From Colletotrichum lupini (lineage: Eukaryota; Ascomycota; Sordariomycetes; Glomerellales; Glomerellaceae): a stretch of DNA of 64,000 nt. The notes under the pieces are model-generated. The model saw nothing but the letters and a program-made list of their open reading frames with translations, was not told the origin of the DNA and made no database searches. Where the stretch lies: the NCBI RefSeq assembly GCF_023278565.1, contig NC_064676.1, positions 2,294,001 to 2,358,000 of the forward strand, in the 5' to 3' direction. Shown here piece by piece: positions 50,390 through 61,614 of this stretch. The translations under genes were made by a program, and so were the position numbers. Each line of letters opens with the position of its first letter. The stretch's first letter is position 1.

Positions 50390-52950
50390 TCACAAGTCAC
50401 GATCGACCCAGCTCTGGATGATACCTGCCGGAGACGCCTCGTAGTGCTTGATGCTGACCTTGCCGGTGGCCTCGTCGAGGTAGGTGTTGGCCTGGACGAA
50501 GACCTTGCGCGGCTGCTTGTTGGCCAGGACGACGTTTCTGGCCTTTGTGCCCCAGAAGTCCATGTCCACGTTGGTCATCTCCTTGTAGAAGGCGGTGCCG
50601 TTCTCGACGTCGGCAGTGGCCTTGTACACGTGAAGCTTCTGAAGATACTTTCCAACGGCTGCAAATTGGCAGTCAGCATTGATGTGCCCCAAAGTGCGCG
50701 TCACGAGATTGGGAATAACATACCCTCACGACCAGTGGTCAAAATCTTTGAACGGTCAAGCTTGATCTCCAAGTCGGACAGATCATCCTTCTTGTACTCC
50801 AGCTTGCAGAAGTCGTCGCCAGCCTGGAGGAAGCACTGCAGAGAGTGATAAGTCAGCATTTGGGCATTCATAAGCGTACGTCATTGTCACCAACCTGCAG
50901 GATAGAGAAGCGAGCCTGGGAGTGCGCTTGGCCCCACTTTTGGCTCTTGGGATCCCACATCTCCAGGGACACAAGACCGGCGCGGGCCATCTGGAGGTAC
51001 GCAGCATACAGGACGTTGCCAGCCTCGTTGTTGATGTCGGTGCTTCCGTCGCCGAAGCCGAAGATCTTAAGAACGGGGAACTCGCATCTGTGCCCAGATT
51101 AGTCAGGTATTTCTACACAGCTGGTTGCAGGATACATACCCAAGGTACATAGCGACGAGCTCAGCGCGGCACTCCTCGTATGAAGCAGCAAGACTGCCGA
51201 ATACGGATCCCCATGTCTGTCCGGGCTTGTACCATGTGGTCACGGGCTTGTCAGTCAAGGGGCTGACGGGAGGGTTCTTCTCGTCAAAGTTGTAGGTTCC
51301 GGGAGAGGTCTCCTGAAGAAGCTTGCCGCAGCCGTGGCCAGTCAACTCGTGAAGGCCAACCTGCACCTCAAAAGCAGGGTCCCTGTACTTGTGGTACAAC
51401 TCCAAGTCGGCTTCGGAGATGAAAGGAATCTTCTCGTTGGGAGCCTTGGCGCTCAGAACGTTGCCGAGAGAAACGTTCTTGAAGCCCTCAGTCTGCCTAA
51501 TGTCATCGTAGTTGGGGATGTTAATTCCAGCAGGAATTCCAGATCCGGCAAAGGTCAGAACCTCGAGTGATGTGAAGTCGGGCGACAAGAACTTGTCCTT
51601 CTCAAAATCCTTGCTCCACGGGAGGAGGGGAATCAGTTCGGGCGCAGCGGAGACGAGAGCGCCAAAGGCGCGGGTACGCTCCAGGTTGACCACAGATGCA
51701 AAGCCTTCCCACTCGCCACGAATACCAGCGGGATCTCTGTAGGTCTCGATGAAACCAATGTTTGACTCAACCATAGGGCCCTTGTCTCTGATCCAGAATC
51801 TCTGGCTGTCCTTGAATGCGAGGAGGGAGCCACTTGAGAAAGACTTCGCGTATGCCTCGTGCATCTTTGCTTGGTTCTCGTTGTCGCTATTCTCCTGCGC
51901 CTTTGTGATATACTCGGAAATAGCCTTCATCTCAGCGGCATAGTCGCCGTATACCAGCTTGATCGTCTTGCCTTTGAGAAGACCATCCTCCACCTGGAAC
52001 TCAGTCTCCTTGCCAATGTCACCGCCTTCAGCGGGAACGCTCGTGACAGCCGAGGCAATGAGAATTTCGAAAGTGCCCTCCTTGGTCTTGCGGAGACGGT
52101 TGTTCTCGGGGAGAAGGCCCTTCTTCTCCATCCAGGCGGACACGGCTTCGATCTCCTCCTGGGTAATGTGAGGCGAATCGGGGTAGTAGGTAGTCATGTG
52201 ACCCTTGTCAGGGAATCCAAGGTGCATCAGCGCCTGTTTGTCAGAGCTGAAGATGGCACCGTTGGTCGCCTTGTAGAAGCGCTCAGCCTCAGGAGAGGTA
52301 GCAGCAAGGGCCGCGAAAGTCTTCTCATCGGCTCTAGGAATGAACTTGGCATCGCCGAAGCTCTTGTAGTTGCCATTGTTGCCCAAGAATTGGGCAGCAT
52401 ACTCCAGGAAGTGGGTCAGTTGGCTCTCATCGACACCAGCCTTCTTGGCAAGGCTATTCCAGTCACCACCACTGCTCTTGTGTAAGGCAATGATGAAGTC
52501 GTAGATGGGCTCTGACTCTGGAGAAAGTTGTCTGAGCACAATACGGGTTCCCGCAAACGAGGCTCTAACATGTCCTTTAGCTTCCGCTCCCCCATAAAAG
52601 CTTGGCATAGCTAACACCAAGGATGACATGGCATCATAACGGGGTTCTTACTTGCTGATGAAATGCGCATAGCGCTTCTGCTTGTCGGTGAGGGGTTCAA
52701 AGTGCTTCTCAATCTCCAAACGGACGACGCTCGGCGGCGCGTCAGCCAGGTAGTGCTTGAGCTCCTGAGCGTTCATTGTGGAAAATCTCTGCCGGCAGGG
52801 TTTCGCAAGCAAGGGGAAGTGATTTCTAGGTCTCAAAGTCTTGGGAGAAGTGTGAAATAAAGAAGAAGTAGCTCGCAAAGATGTCAGCCTTTGGAGGGCG
52901 GAAATGGATGAAACCCGCATGAGGAGTCGAGATGGTGCCGCACTGGTCAT
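50390..52950 (-). CDS. dpp3: Dipeptidyl peptidase III (zinc metallopeptidase, family M49)
   Basis: Zinc exopeptidase that removes dipeptides from the N terminus of short peptides. Five exons, complement(join(50390..50658,50724..50835,50895..51087,51140..52564,52652..52950)), give 765 aa. The M49 zinc motif is HELTGH (505-510), and the third ligand lies in EECRAE with Glu563, the same 58-residue spacing as in the human enzyme. Further family segments are [16 protein letters not shown], across the first intron, and [10 protein letters not shown]. The first 58 residues are rich in Arg/Ser/Leu with almost no acidic residues (a mitochondrial-type presequence); a second ATG at 52776 (Met59, [10 protein letters not shown]) corresponds to the usual cytosolic start. 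The two starts suggest two isoforms from one gene. Introns all follow GT-AG and the reading frame closes exactly. Confidence 0.94.
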
Positions 52951-54143
52951 TGGTCACTGATGAGGCAGGTGCAGTGGATGAGCAGACGACAACTGTGTTC
53001 AGGCGCCGCCAGCAGCGGGGAAGAGCCACACAAGCCGCAGACGGAGGTTCGTTATTTGAACAGGGGAGCGGCTCTCTATGCACAGGCCAGGAGCTTCTCT
53101 ATCGTGGCGCTCCGTGGCTTGACTTTCTTTTGACTGTGACGATTGGCCATTATGTTGGAAGCCACTTCTGCTGGCCACGAGACCTGTGGAAATAATTCCC
53201 CAGTCTGTAAATAATCTCGTATGCCATGGGGAACATATTCACCTCCCCAAACAGGCTTGGAGGCAGGCGACGACGTTGGAGCTTCAGCCACAATGAGGGG
53301 CAATACTGGAACTTTTGTTAACGAAACAACTGATTTATTTACAAAACTACAACCAATAGAGAAGGAGGGGCAAGCGATGGGAACATTAGAAACATTCCTC
53401 CAGTGTATTCCACTATACCTGGACACTTGATTTGCTGTGATTTCAGTTCGAGTCTTTGATATCACACAGGTCTGGGATCTCGCCTGCTCGTACCTAGTAG
53501 AGAGCCCGGTTGACCGCGGTTAGTGTTGGCTCATAAAATGTGAGTGCCATCCACATGGGGCTTCGCAAGGAGCGAACCACCAACTCGAAGTCAACTTCAA
53601 CACCAACACTATCGGTTGGATGGTTGAAAGGACAGACTTGTACTTTCTGAGAGACACTGAAACGTCTGGCATTGAGACACAAGAATCCAAGAGATATAAG
53701 CGCATGATATGAGCCGTTTGCTTGCTTGACAGCTTTACCCCTTTTGCCCGCATTTCACAGTTCTGGTGCTTTTAAGAACGCACTAATACTTAAGAGTAAC
53801 GTCCATAAAAGCAGCAGGCTAAACCTATCATGAGAGACACGACCATTGATTGCTGAGTAGAATGGCTCTCTCAATAGTCCGAGTGAATAACTTATACTAA
53901 AATAAGCTAGAAGAACGGACTTTTAAGTTGTTGTGAAAGCATTCTACTTGGCGACAGACCACCGACACCCCAGTTCATCGCTGGCGAAGCGATGCCGACT
54001 CTTCCCGTACACCGTTCTGCTCACCGAGAGGATCTAGCTTACAGTCTGCACCTGAGTCTAAGATCTGCAGATCGTGCCTGTCAATTGCAGTCTGTCGTTC
54101 TATGCATACTTCAAGAGCCAATGGATACCTTCACGTGAGCTAC

Positions 54144-54569
54144 CTACTCGTGCATGAGCAGGCAGACAGCATTGGCAAGCTGCAATGCGCACGTCTTGGT
54201 GGTTGCTTGCGCTTCGTTCAAAACCTGGTTCTCGCTATCATATCTGACATTCATCATCATGTTTTCGCGTCGCCACTGACATCCTATATTATTCCCAGTC
54301 AGGCCGTGCAGACGAGACGCCTGAGGGTGTAGCATGAGCGGCTTTGAGAGGGCATAATCAAGTGAACGCGCCACCAAGTCACTTGATATATATCCCTCAA
54401 CCACGACGGAGCAAGGAATGTCGACGGCCGGACGGTATGCTGCAGGAAGCGCAATATAAAGTCGTTGTCGCATAGGCTGGTAGACAAGTTGGGCGAGTTC
54501 CCCTTGTCTAGAACGTAGCATTCGGCCAACTAAGCCACCAATGTCAAAGTTGCAACGCAGCGTCAGCAT
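54144..54569 (-). CDS. Orphan open reading frame, 141 aa
   Basis: A single-exon frame opening with an ATG directly after an in-frame stop 21 bases upstream. The first 85 residues have balanced composition (for example LYIALPAAYRPAVDIPC, VVVEGYISSDLVARSLDYAL), not the Pro/Ser-rich pattern of the other spurious frames nearby. I recognise no domain, signal peptide or membrane span. It stands alone in a 6.4-kb gene-poor stretch. It could be a lineage-specific gene, the remnant of one, or a chance frame; I consider a real gene possible but not likely. Confidence 0.22.
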   Translation of the reverse strand: MLTLRCNFDIGGLVGRMLRSRQGELAQLVYQPMRQRLYIALPAAYRPAVDIPCSVVVEGYISSDLVARSLDYALSKPLMLHPQASRLHGLTGNNIGCQWRRENMMMNVRYDSENQVLNEAQATTKTCALQLANAVCLLMHE

Positions 54570-56940
54570 AGCGACATTTGACGTGTCCTAGAGCTTGCGG
54601 CCGAGAAGCTCCTCATAGGTACCGGTACATCAGGTACCTAATGTAGGCTTTCGTGGAGGTTTGAACAAGTCTTTAGAGCGATACTGACAGACACACAGGC
54701 AGCATCTTGATCAGGCGGTGCAACCAGCCGTCCAAAATCGGTTCACGTTTCTCTCGAAATTCGCAAGGATGTCGCTCACGTTGCGTCTGTTGTGCGACGG
54801 ATGTGTGGATCCACAGAAAGGAAGAAGTGTGTCGACTCGGCCGGGAAGAGGAGCCGACTGGTGCTGCATGCCACTTCGAGTTGCGCCGAGTTCTCGACCG
54901 GGGAAGTGAAGAGAGATCCCGGGGATTCCGAGTGTTCGGACCATTTACCTTGGCGTCTCGGAGCGAGCAGTGCTGCAGGTCAGTTTAAGCGCCCTTGAAA
55001 CCAACGACGGTGACATGGATGCTCAGACCGAGGGCGGTCACCGGGGAACATCCCCCGCGCCGCCGTGGCTTGGACAAGCAGTATTATTCGAGTTTCACTC
55101 TTCTTCTCGCACTTGCTTCAGTACCAATGAGAGTATCCGTGTCTGTGTCTGCGGTGTGTGGAATCCGGAATGTTGGGCGCATTGCATGTAGCCTTCGTCC
55201 AGGCCCTCATCGGGAGCGATCTGCCTGGACTGCAATGTCTTGCATGGGCCTCTATCGTGCGTGCCGATGATGACAGGACCGGTGAGCGCGCTCATTGCCA
55301 GTTTGCCTCACAGGTTGGTAAGGAATAGAGGAGTTGTCGCAGCCTTCCATAGAGTGGATATGACCGGAGCCCGATGACAATACTGCTGTGATGGCAAGTA
55401 ACAATGAGATGACCGTTAGAAGAGGACGAAGCTAGGCAATGGTTGCATTACACCAGTGATTCATTCTCTCGATTGACACAGGTACGGATGAATGTGATGT
55501 TCAACTTGATAATCGAACCACGGTTACTTTCTCACTGTGTTCAGAGACCCCAAACCACTGTAAGAATCGCCGAGACCTTCTCACCCCTTGTCAAAGAAAC
55601 ATGGCGTTGTGGGGTTTGACTTTGAGCAAAGTGTCACGAAACTTGCAATCGATTCCCCCGCAATAGATGAGATGGGCGGGGGCCATACGGATGCCGCCCG
55701 TTCATTGAGCATATGTATATGATGGCAACGGCGTGAGCCTATTTGGTGCAACGTCCACATCACTGCGGAGTATGCTTTCTTGTCAGAGTTGAGGTCAAAA
55801 GCCGAGCCGATAGTCGATGGAGACAAGCGTTCCCGATGCATCTATCGCAGTCGCGACGCAATTTTAATAGACTGCATGCTCCACCGAGATATCAGTCACC
55901 TGGCTCATGTTGAGAGCGGTGAGAGGCCGATGTGCCGATGAGCGCGGTACTGATTGGTATCGGTACTTGTGGACAAAAATACGCACGTATTTACGTAGTG
56001 TGGTCCGTATGTCGAGACATTAAGAAGGAAAACGAATTTTTGGAAAGGGCCCATCCTTGTCCGCTCGCGTGTCGCATCCTCTGACCGTTGGGTTGGGTTC
56101 AGTGTTGGGGAAGCTGGCGGGGAGTGCTTGGAGCGGTGGTCGATCCACTTTGGGCTTGGAGAAGGCGGTCGAAGAGTGGTGAGAAATTTGGAGACTTGGA
56201 GGAGCGAAAAAGAAAGCGGGCAAAATAGGATGGGACAGCAACGACAAGACGAGCACACGAGCTGACTGCTGGCAATGCACCACGGCTGGTTGCAGCAAGA
56301 CCAGGACCAGGGCCTAGCGGAGTCTTGCGGAGGGAATTGGAGCCTTTGAAGTCTGAACAGCGTGACAGCGTGGGCTGTGTGGGAAGAAAGAGTGGACGCA
56401 GACAGAGGCAGAGGGCCGATGGTGGAGGAAGAGAGGAGCGCGAAAAAAGAGTCTCAGGATGATAGGACGCAATCCGAATGGCTGGAAAGTAGTCAGTGCG
56501 ATGAAGGGAGGGGGAACTGTTTTCAGACTCCAAACCGAAAACCACATTTTCCCAAGTTCAATGGGTGGGCCAAGGACTCGAGCCGCCATGTGGTGACAAT
56601 GGTGCCGGCTCGTTATGAGCCCCGCCCGGAGCTCCAGCCGAGCCGAAACTTGAAAGAGCACCTCAGACGCCAGAGTCAGAGCATGCAGACTGCACCTCAT
56701 GACCCATAGTCCATGGTTGATGACGGGACCTTAGGGCGACGGGGGCAGAGTGGATTGGGCTGGCACGGCTGGGAAGTTAAGATGCAGGTGCATCGGTACG
56801 GACCAAGGAGAATGTATGTACTGCCGTCTCGCAAGTTTATATGAATGGACGAGGGAGCTAGCCCCGGTGGCCACTTTCCTCGGATCGCAAAGTGTCAGCC
56901 GGCTCTCCCCCGCTTGGCTGTCTTCTATTATTCGTTGGCA

Positions 56941-56954
56941 AGGTAGGTAGGTAC
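56941..56954. repeat. GGTAGGTA tandem
   Basis: AGGTAGGTAGGTAC, another copy of the dispersed intergenic tetranucleotide tract of this window. Confidence 0.8.
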
Positions 56955-59388
56955 GGGGAGTACGGAGTAGATACCTCCAAGGTATTGACATCGTCCTCGT
57001 GCATTCGGAAAGAGAATGGAATGAAAGGCAGCAGCCATAGAGCGGGAGCAATCGTACCAAGTATCCGTAACTACCTCTTTCCCCACGACAGAGTACAGAC
57101 ACAGACACTGCATACCCAGGAGGCAGGTATGATGTAATCCTTGCTTCTCGGTGCTTGCCCGAGAGCCAAACGCACTTTATTGCACTTTCCCCCGTCCATC
57201 ACCAGTTCCGGACGGGGACCAGGTCTGTTAGCCAGGCTGGTCGAGCGAGAAACGGACAAGTCACTGCACTTGTTCCACAGGAACAACACGGAGTTACAAG
57301 CAAGCATGCAGGTGTCCGCAGGTCATTAATGATTAAGGTATTTGGCTACTAGATGAAAGGTGTTCCGAGCTACCGATCCCAATTACCGTAGGTAGGTGTG
57401 CGGGTTTTCTCAACATGACCTAAGGTACTGTGCAGGTGTTTTACCTTACTCACCGAACCGACCCCCACTGACCAAATAGGGTCTTCCGACTTCAGAAGCA
57501 GAGAAGGATGTGAAGTATCTTCAGTTGTGTTTACTTGAGCAAAAGGTCACCTCATATTCACCTCAGGTCAAAGCTTGCTGTTTGCTGCCCATCATCGGAT
57601 ACTTTCCCCCCACCGAGGCTGGAAATTTGGTCGAGGGCCTAATAAGTTTTTCCCCCTTTCTTTCTATTTTCCGTCTTTTTTTGCGTGTCGAGTGACCTCG
57701 CTCGATTCCCTGGCCCCTGCCCGATTCAGGTAATTATTCCCTAGTGCCATGTTCTAGAAAAAGTGTGTCCCCCCACGCTGCTTCCTCCACAGTCCACACC
57801 TCGCCAATGGCACCCCCTTCTCTGCCCCCCGCCATTCAGGTCTCTCGAACCCTTTTCATCCTCAGCATCGTCATCTCCTCTGTCTCTGACCAACTGGAGT
57901 CTTCCGTCTTCCTTGACCGAGCCCCGTCCTCCGCCCTCCCCGGGACCCGCGACACAAGTCCTGTCATCGCCGCCGGCTTTGCCTTTTCCCAGCACTACGT
58001 ACACCTACTGCGTAATGCCACACCCTGCTCTGTGCCAATGTGCTAACACTCAGCACAATTGTTTTAGGTATCGGCGTTTGCCCTGGACAATCACTTTTCC
58101 TGGTACGCCTGACACTCTCATCCTGGTCTCGTTGAGATGCCGTATGCACACGACGCAGCGTACCGCATCGCACCGCACCGCGCACCGCAGACTGGTACAA
58201 CACCTTGGGGGAGTGGTACGAATACACTAGAAACACACAGGGGATTCGATTCGCGAACCGAATACAGACACGAAATACCTTTATTCGGCTCTCGATGGTT
58301 GCCGTTGTTGGTCTCCCTCACCCTTCCGCCATCACGGTACAGACATAGGATGTTCCGAAGGCCATCAGACTTATTCTGGCTATAGTACATGACAGCCTAG
58401 TGGACAATCTTGGAGGGCCGGCCTGAGCACGTCTACCACCTTACCTAGTTGCCGTACCGCAGCTACCAAAGATGATCCCAATAGTCGATTGCGCGCCATT
58501 GCTAGGTGCTCAGTCTCAAAACCTAGACACCTGAATGCAGTTACCCGTCGCAACATCTCATGCTCCAACAGCCGGATATTGTAACTTAACAACGGATTCG
58601 TTTCGTCCAACGATTTGCCCTCCATCAGGCGCAACTCTGATCTTGTTCCATTCGTCCCACGTCTGCCCCAGATGCGACCTCCTTGGCATTTGGATCCCGC
58701 GGAGAAAAAGTACAAGGCGAACGTATCCGTACATGGAGACAGCAGTCAAGGACATCAGACGCAAGCACACAGTCATCTCTGAGCGCACCCCCACGGATAT
58801 GGGCTTGACCACCCTCCCCCAGTGCTTTGTGGAGTAACGGATTTCTCCCCGCTGGGGTATGCAACACCTTGATTGGCCACCATGAAGACTAGGGGACGCC
58901 GCTTTTTGGGATCCGGGTCAGTGACACCCCCCTTGGTCCCTCTCTACCCCTGGCCCGAGAGAAGTCCGCTGAAGTCCAGGTACTGGAACCTGCTGTGCGC
59001 TCCCCCCAGGGCGTTTTAGTTGCCGTCAGGGCACCCCTTGAGTCCCGGTTGGAATTTTTTACCTCATCGATCCCCCAGACCCAGAGAAGTCTCGTCCGTG
59101 ACACTTATAAGACAGGAACGCCCTACACTTACACTCCGATCGCCGTTTCCTTGACTTATCTCTGATCTTTTTGTCACCCTCACAAAAATTAACTTACATA
59201 TAATACTACACGTCATCTGTTGAATTCTTCAATATCCCATAACTATCTCCTAGATCGTGTCAAAGACCTGAGCTGCTACCTACACGCCTCAACCTATCTC
59301 CTCCAGACAACGCAACAGCGCCATAAACCCGCTCCCCTCGAAACAGTCTATCCGTGACCCGTTCCTCCTCACGATATCTCACAAAACA

Positions 59389-60166
59389 ATGCTTTCCTAC
59401 GACTCCCCGATGCCTGTCAGTGGACAAACTCCCAAGTCTCCTTCGGGACTTACCAACGGCGTACAACAAGCCGTTGCCTCCAAGACCCAGGCTAGAGTTC
59501 CTGGGGTTCCGACTACGGCAAACAATGGCGCACACGTAAACGGATCTCTCGACACCAAGTATCACCACATCTGGCTAGTTACTGGTCCCGCTGGCTGTGG
59601 CAAGACGACTGTCGCCGAGTACCTCGCTCAAGCTCTGAAGCTGCCCTACATTGAGGGTGACAGTGTAAGTGGTGCTTTCTGGCCTCGTATTTCGGAATTC
59701 TGTCTGACTCGCGCCTGAAAAGTTCCACCCTCAAGCAAATATCGAAAAGATGGCCAATGGCATTCCTCTTACCGACGCCGACCGTTGGGACTGGCTTGTT
59801 GCCCTGCGCGAAGAGTCCCGCCACCAGCTGGCTGCAGGCTCCGACGGAGTCGTTCTCACTTGCTCGGCTCTGAAGCGCAAGTACAGAGACGTGATCCGCG
59901 TTGCTGGATACTACGATCGCTCGATCCTCATTCACTTCATCTACCTGTCGGCCTCCGAAAGCGTTCTGGTCCAGCGTGTGACGGCTCGCAGCGCTGCCAC
60001 CAACCACTACATGGGCGCCAACATGGTCCGCAGCCAGTTCCAGTCTCTCGAGGCCCCCATGGCCGATGAGACCGATGTCATCAGCCTCGACGTCAGCCGC
60101 TCCCTTGAGGAAGTCAAGCGCGACGCCTTGGCCAACGTCAAGGCCGCAATGGAAGAGGAGGCGTGA
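59389..60166 (+). CDS. Gluconokinase
   Basis: Phosphorylates D-gluconate to 6-phosphogluconate with ATP, feeding gluconate into the pentose phosphate pathway; cytosolic. Two exons, join(59389..59664,59723..60166), give 239 aa, with a 58-nt intron containing a CTGAC branch site. The P-loop is GPAGCGKTT (66-74). The substrate-binding segment EGDSFHPQANIEKMANGIPL is formed across the splice, followed by LTDADRWDWL, TCSALKRKYRD, HFIYL and the lid/arginine region. NHYMGANMVRSQFQSLE is the characteristic family segment near the C terminus. The first 57 residues are a Ser/Pro/Ala-rich extension absent from bacterial GntK; it is not clearly a targeting signal. The start at 59389 is the first ATG in the frame. 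Confidence 0.93.
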
Positions 60167-61614
60167 GTTGTATACCGGCTATAGAAGGCGCACTGTCATT
60201 GGTCCTTTTTTTTTTTGGCAGCTTCTTTTTTGGCAAATTATCCTACGGGATATTGGAGTTCCGGGCATAGAAGTGAGCGTTTACTTTTGGGTATTCATGG
60301 CGTCAGCATTGGGATCTGGTTCACAAAACTGCTGGCTTTGACAAGTCAGCCTGCATGCAATGTACGGAGATGAAGGGGTGTCACGAGGATCTGCGCCACG
60401 AATGGCATCCTTTGCGCAACCCAATCAGCGGGATGAAATCATGCAACAGGGAGGGAGGAGGGACAACACATGGCAACCTGATATATCAAGGCCAGACAGG
60501 TTTAATGGGCTGGCCATGGAGGCGACAACGGCGACGTTGAGCCGGTTTGGCGCTTGTTTCCTCACTCCATGCAGGGGTTCGCAAAACAGAGAATTCTCAA
60601 TGGTCAGGCTTTGGCCGGGTAGATTGTTGCGTTTTCTGTCACTTGCAACTTCTCTTAGTTCAGTATTATACAATATTATAACTGACGAAATATGACTACT
60701 ACTACCATCTTACTACATCTTCCCTCTCAACGTGCCCAATCTGCCCCTTCTTCCTTCCTCCCCCTTCTGTGGTGTACTCATGTGCAAACCCTTGTTACTG
60801 CTTGAAGTGGTGGGCAACCTGCCGGATCGAGGCACTTGCATTGCTACGGAGCATAATCGTTCACGTTTGCCGTTCAGGGATTCTTTAGCATTGGCTGGCG
60901 TCGACTCGGTGAGGATGTGGAGAGGCGTTTGTCCGTCGTCACTGGGCCGTCACATATGTCCCTGCCTACAAGTACACCGAGGAGAGGGGGGTCGGCCTCG
61001 GGGGCATGTTGGCTCTGTGGGGCAGCCTGGAGCGTTTGGTTGATGTAAGGTATCAATATCACGGCCTTCAACGCGCAAACGCATACGGTCGTGCGTACTT
61101 GGGTACACTGCCTTATTTGGTGTTGGGTTGCACACGATACAGTTAAATGCTTGTCAGACGTGCGTCGGGCAGCAGCCCAATCTTGTAGATTTGATGATGA
61201 TCCTCGTTTTCGTTTGAACTCTTGGATTTGAATTTTTCCCGCAAGCTATTTTTGCCCCTTGATGGTGCTTGCAGAGTAGGTAGGTAGTTGGTTACACCCA
61301 CCACTGTAGAACCCCTGCTCGCCCTCGCCTCACATCTACAAATCATTAGACGTCTAATTGTCAAGAGTCTTGTAAGTCATCCAGCCCTCCGCCCGCCGAC
61401 CCACACCTTCATGGAATCCTCGGCCTCTGGCTCCGCATCACGCGGCGGCCGAACGGCGTCATCCATAAGGCGCCTTACTGAGGGTTACCTTTTCCTCTCT
61501 CACCATCTCTCTTGGGGTGGTGGGTGGTCCCGGAGTCATAAGGTAGATACAACACACACGCACGCTTACTCCCTTTCCCCCAAAATTCCTCCAGAACAAG
61601 TTTTGCAACGCTTC
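60167..61614. other. Convergent intergenic region (gluconokinase and BCKDH-E2 3' flanks)
   Basis: A 1.4-kb interval between convergent stop codons with no supported gene. It contains a T-rich run near 60206-60216 and a GTAGGTAGGTAG tandem near 61276-61287. Confidence 0.55.
61275..61289. repeat. GTAGGTAGGTAG tract
   Basis: A short tandem of the dispersed intergenic tetranucleotide. Confidence 0.75.

Larger units (their letters stand above)
52951..59388. other. 6.4-kb gene-poor interval
   Basis: The largest stretch without a recognised gene. A 141-codon ATG-initiated minus-strand frame (54144-54569) is the best candidate and is listed separately. A shorter minus-strand frame near 58380-58625 also looks protein-like. 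GGTAGGTA-type words occur at 54618-54640, 56941-56954 and 57387-57397. The stretch 56000-56700 is C/T-rich on the minus strand, like a promoter without an evident gene. The last 400 bases form the C-rich promoter of the gluconokinase gene. Confidence 0.45.

Noticed and set aside
54470..54560. tRNA suggested by the A-box word TGGCTTAGTTGG
   Set aside because: No B box at tRNA distance and no acceptor or T-arm pairing that I could form.
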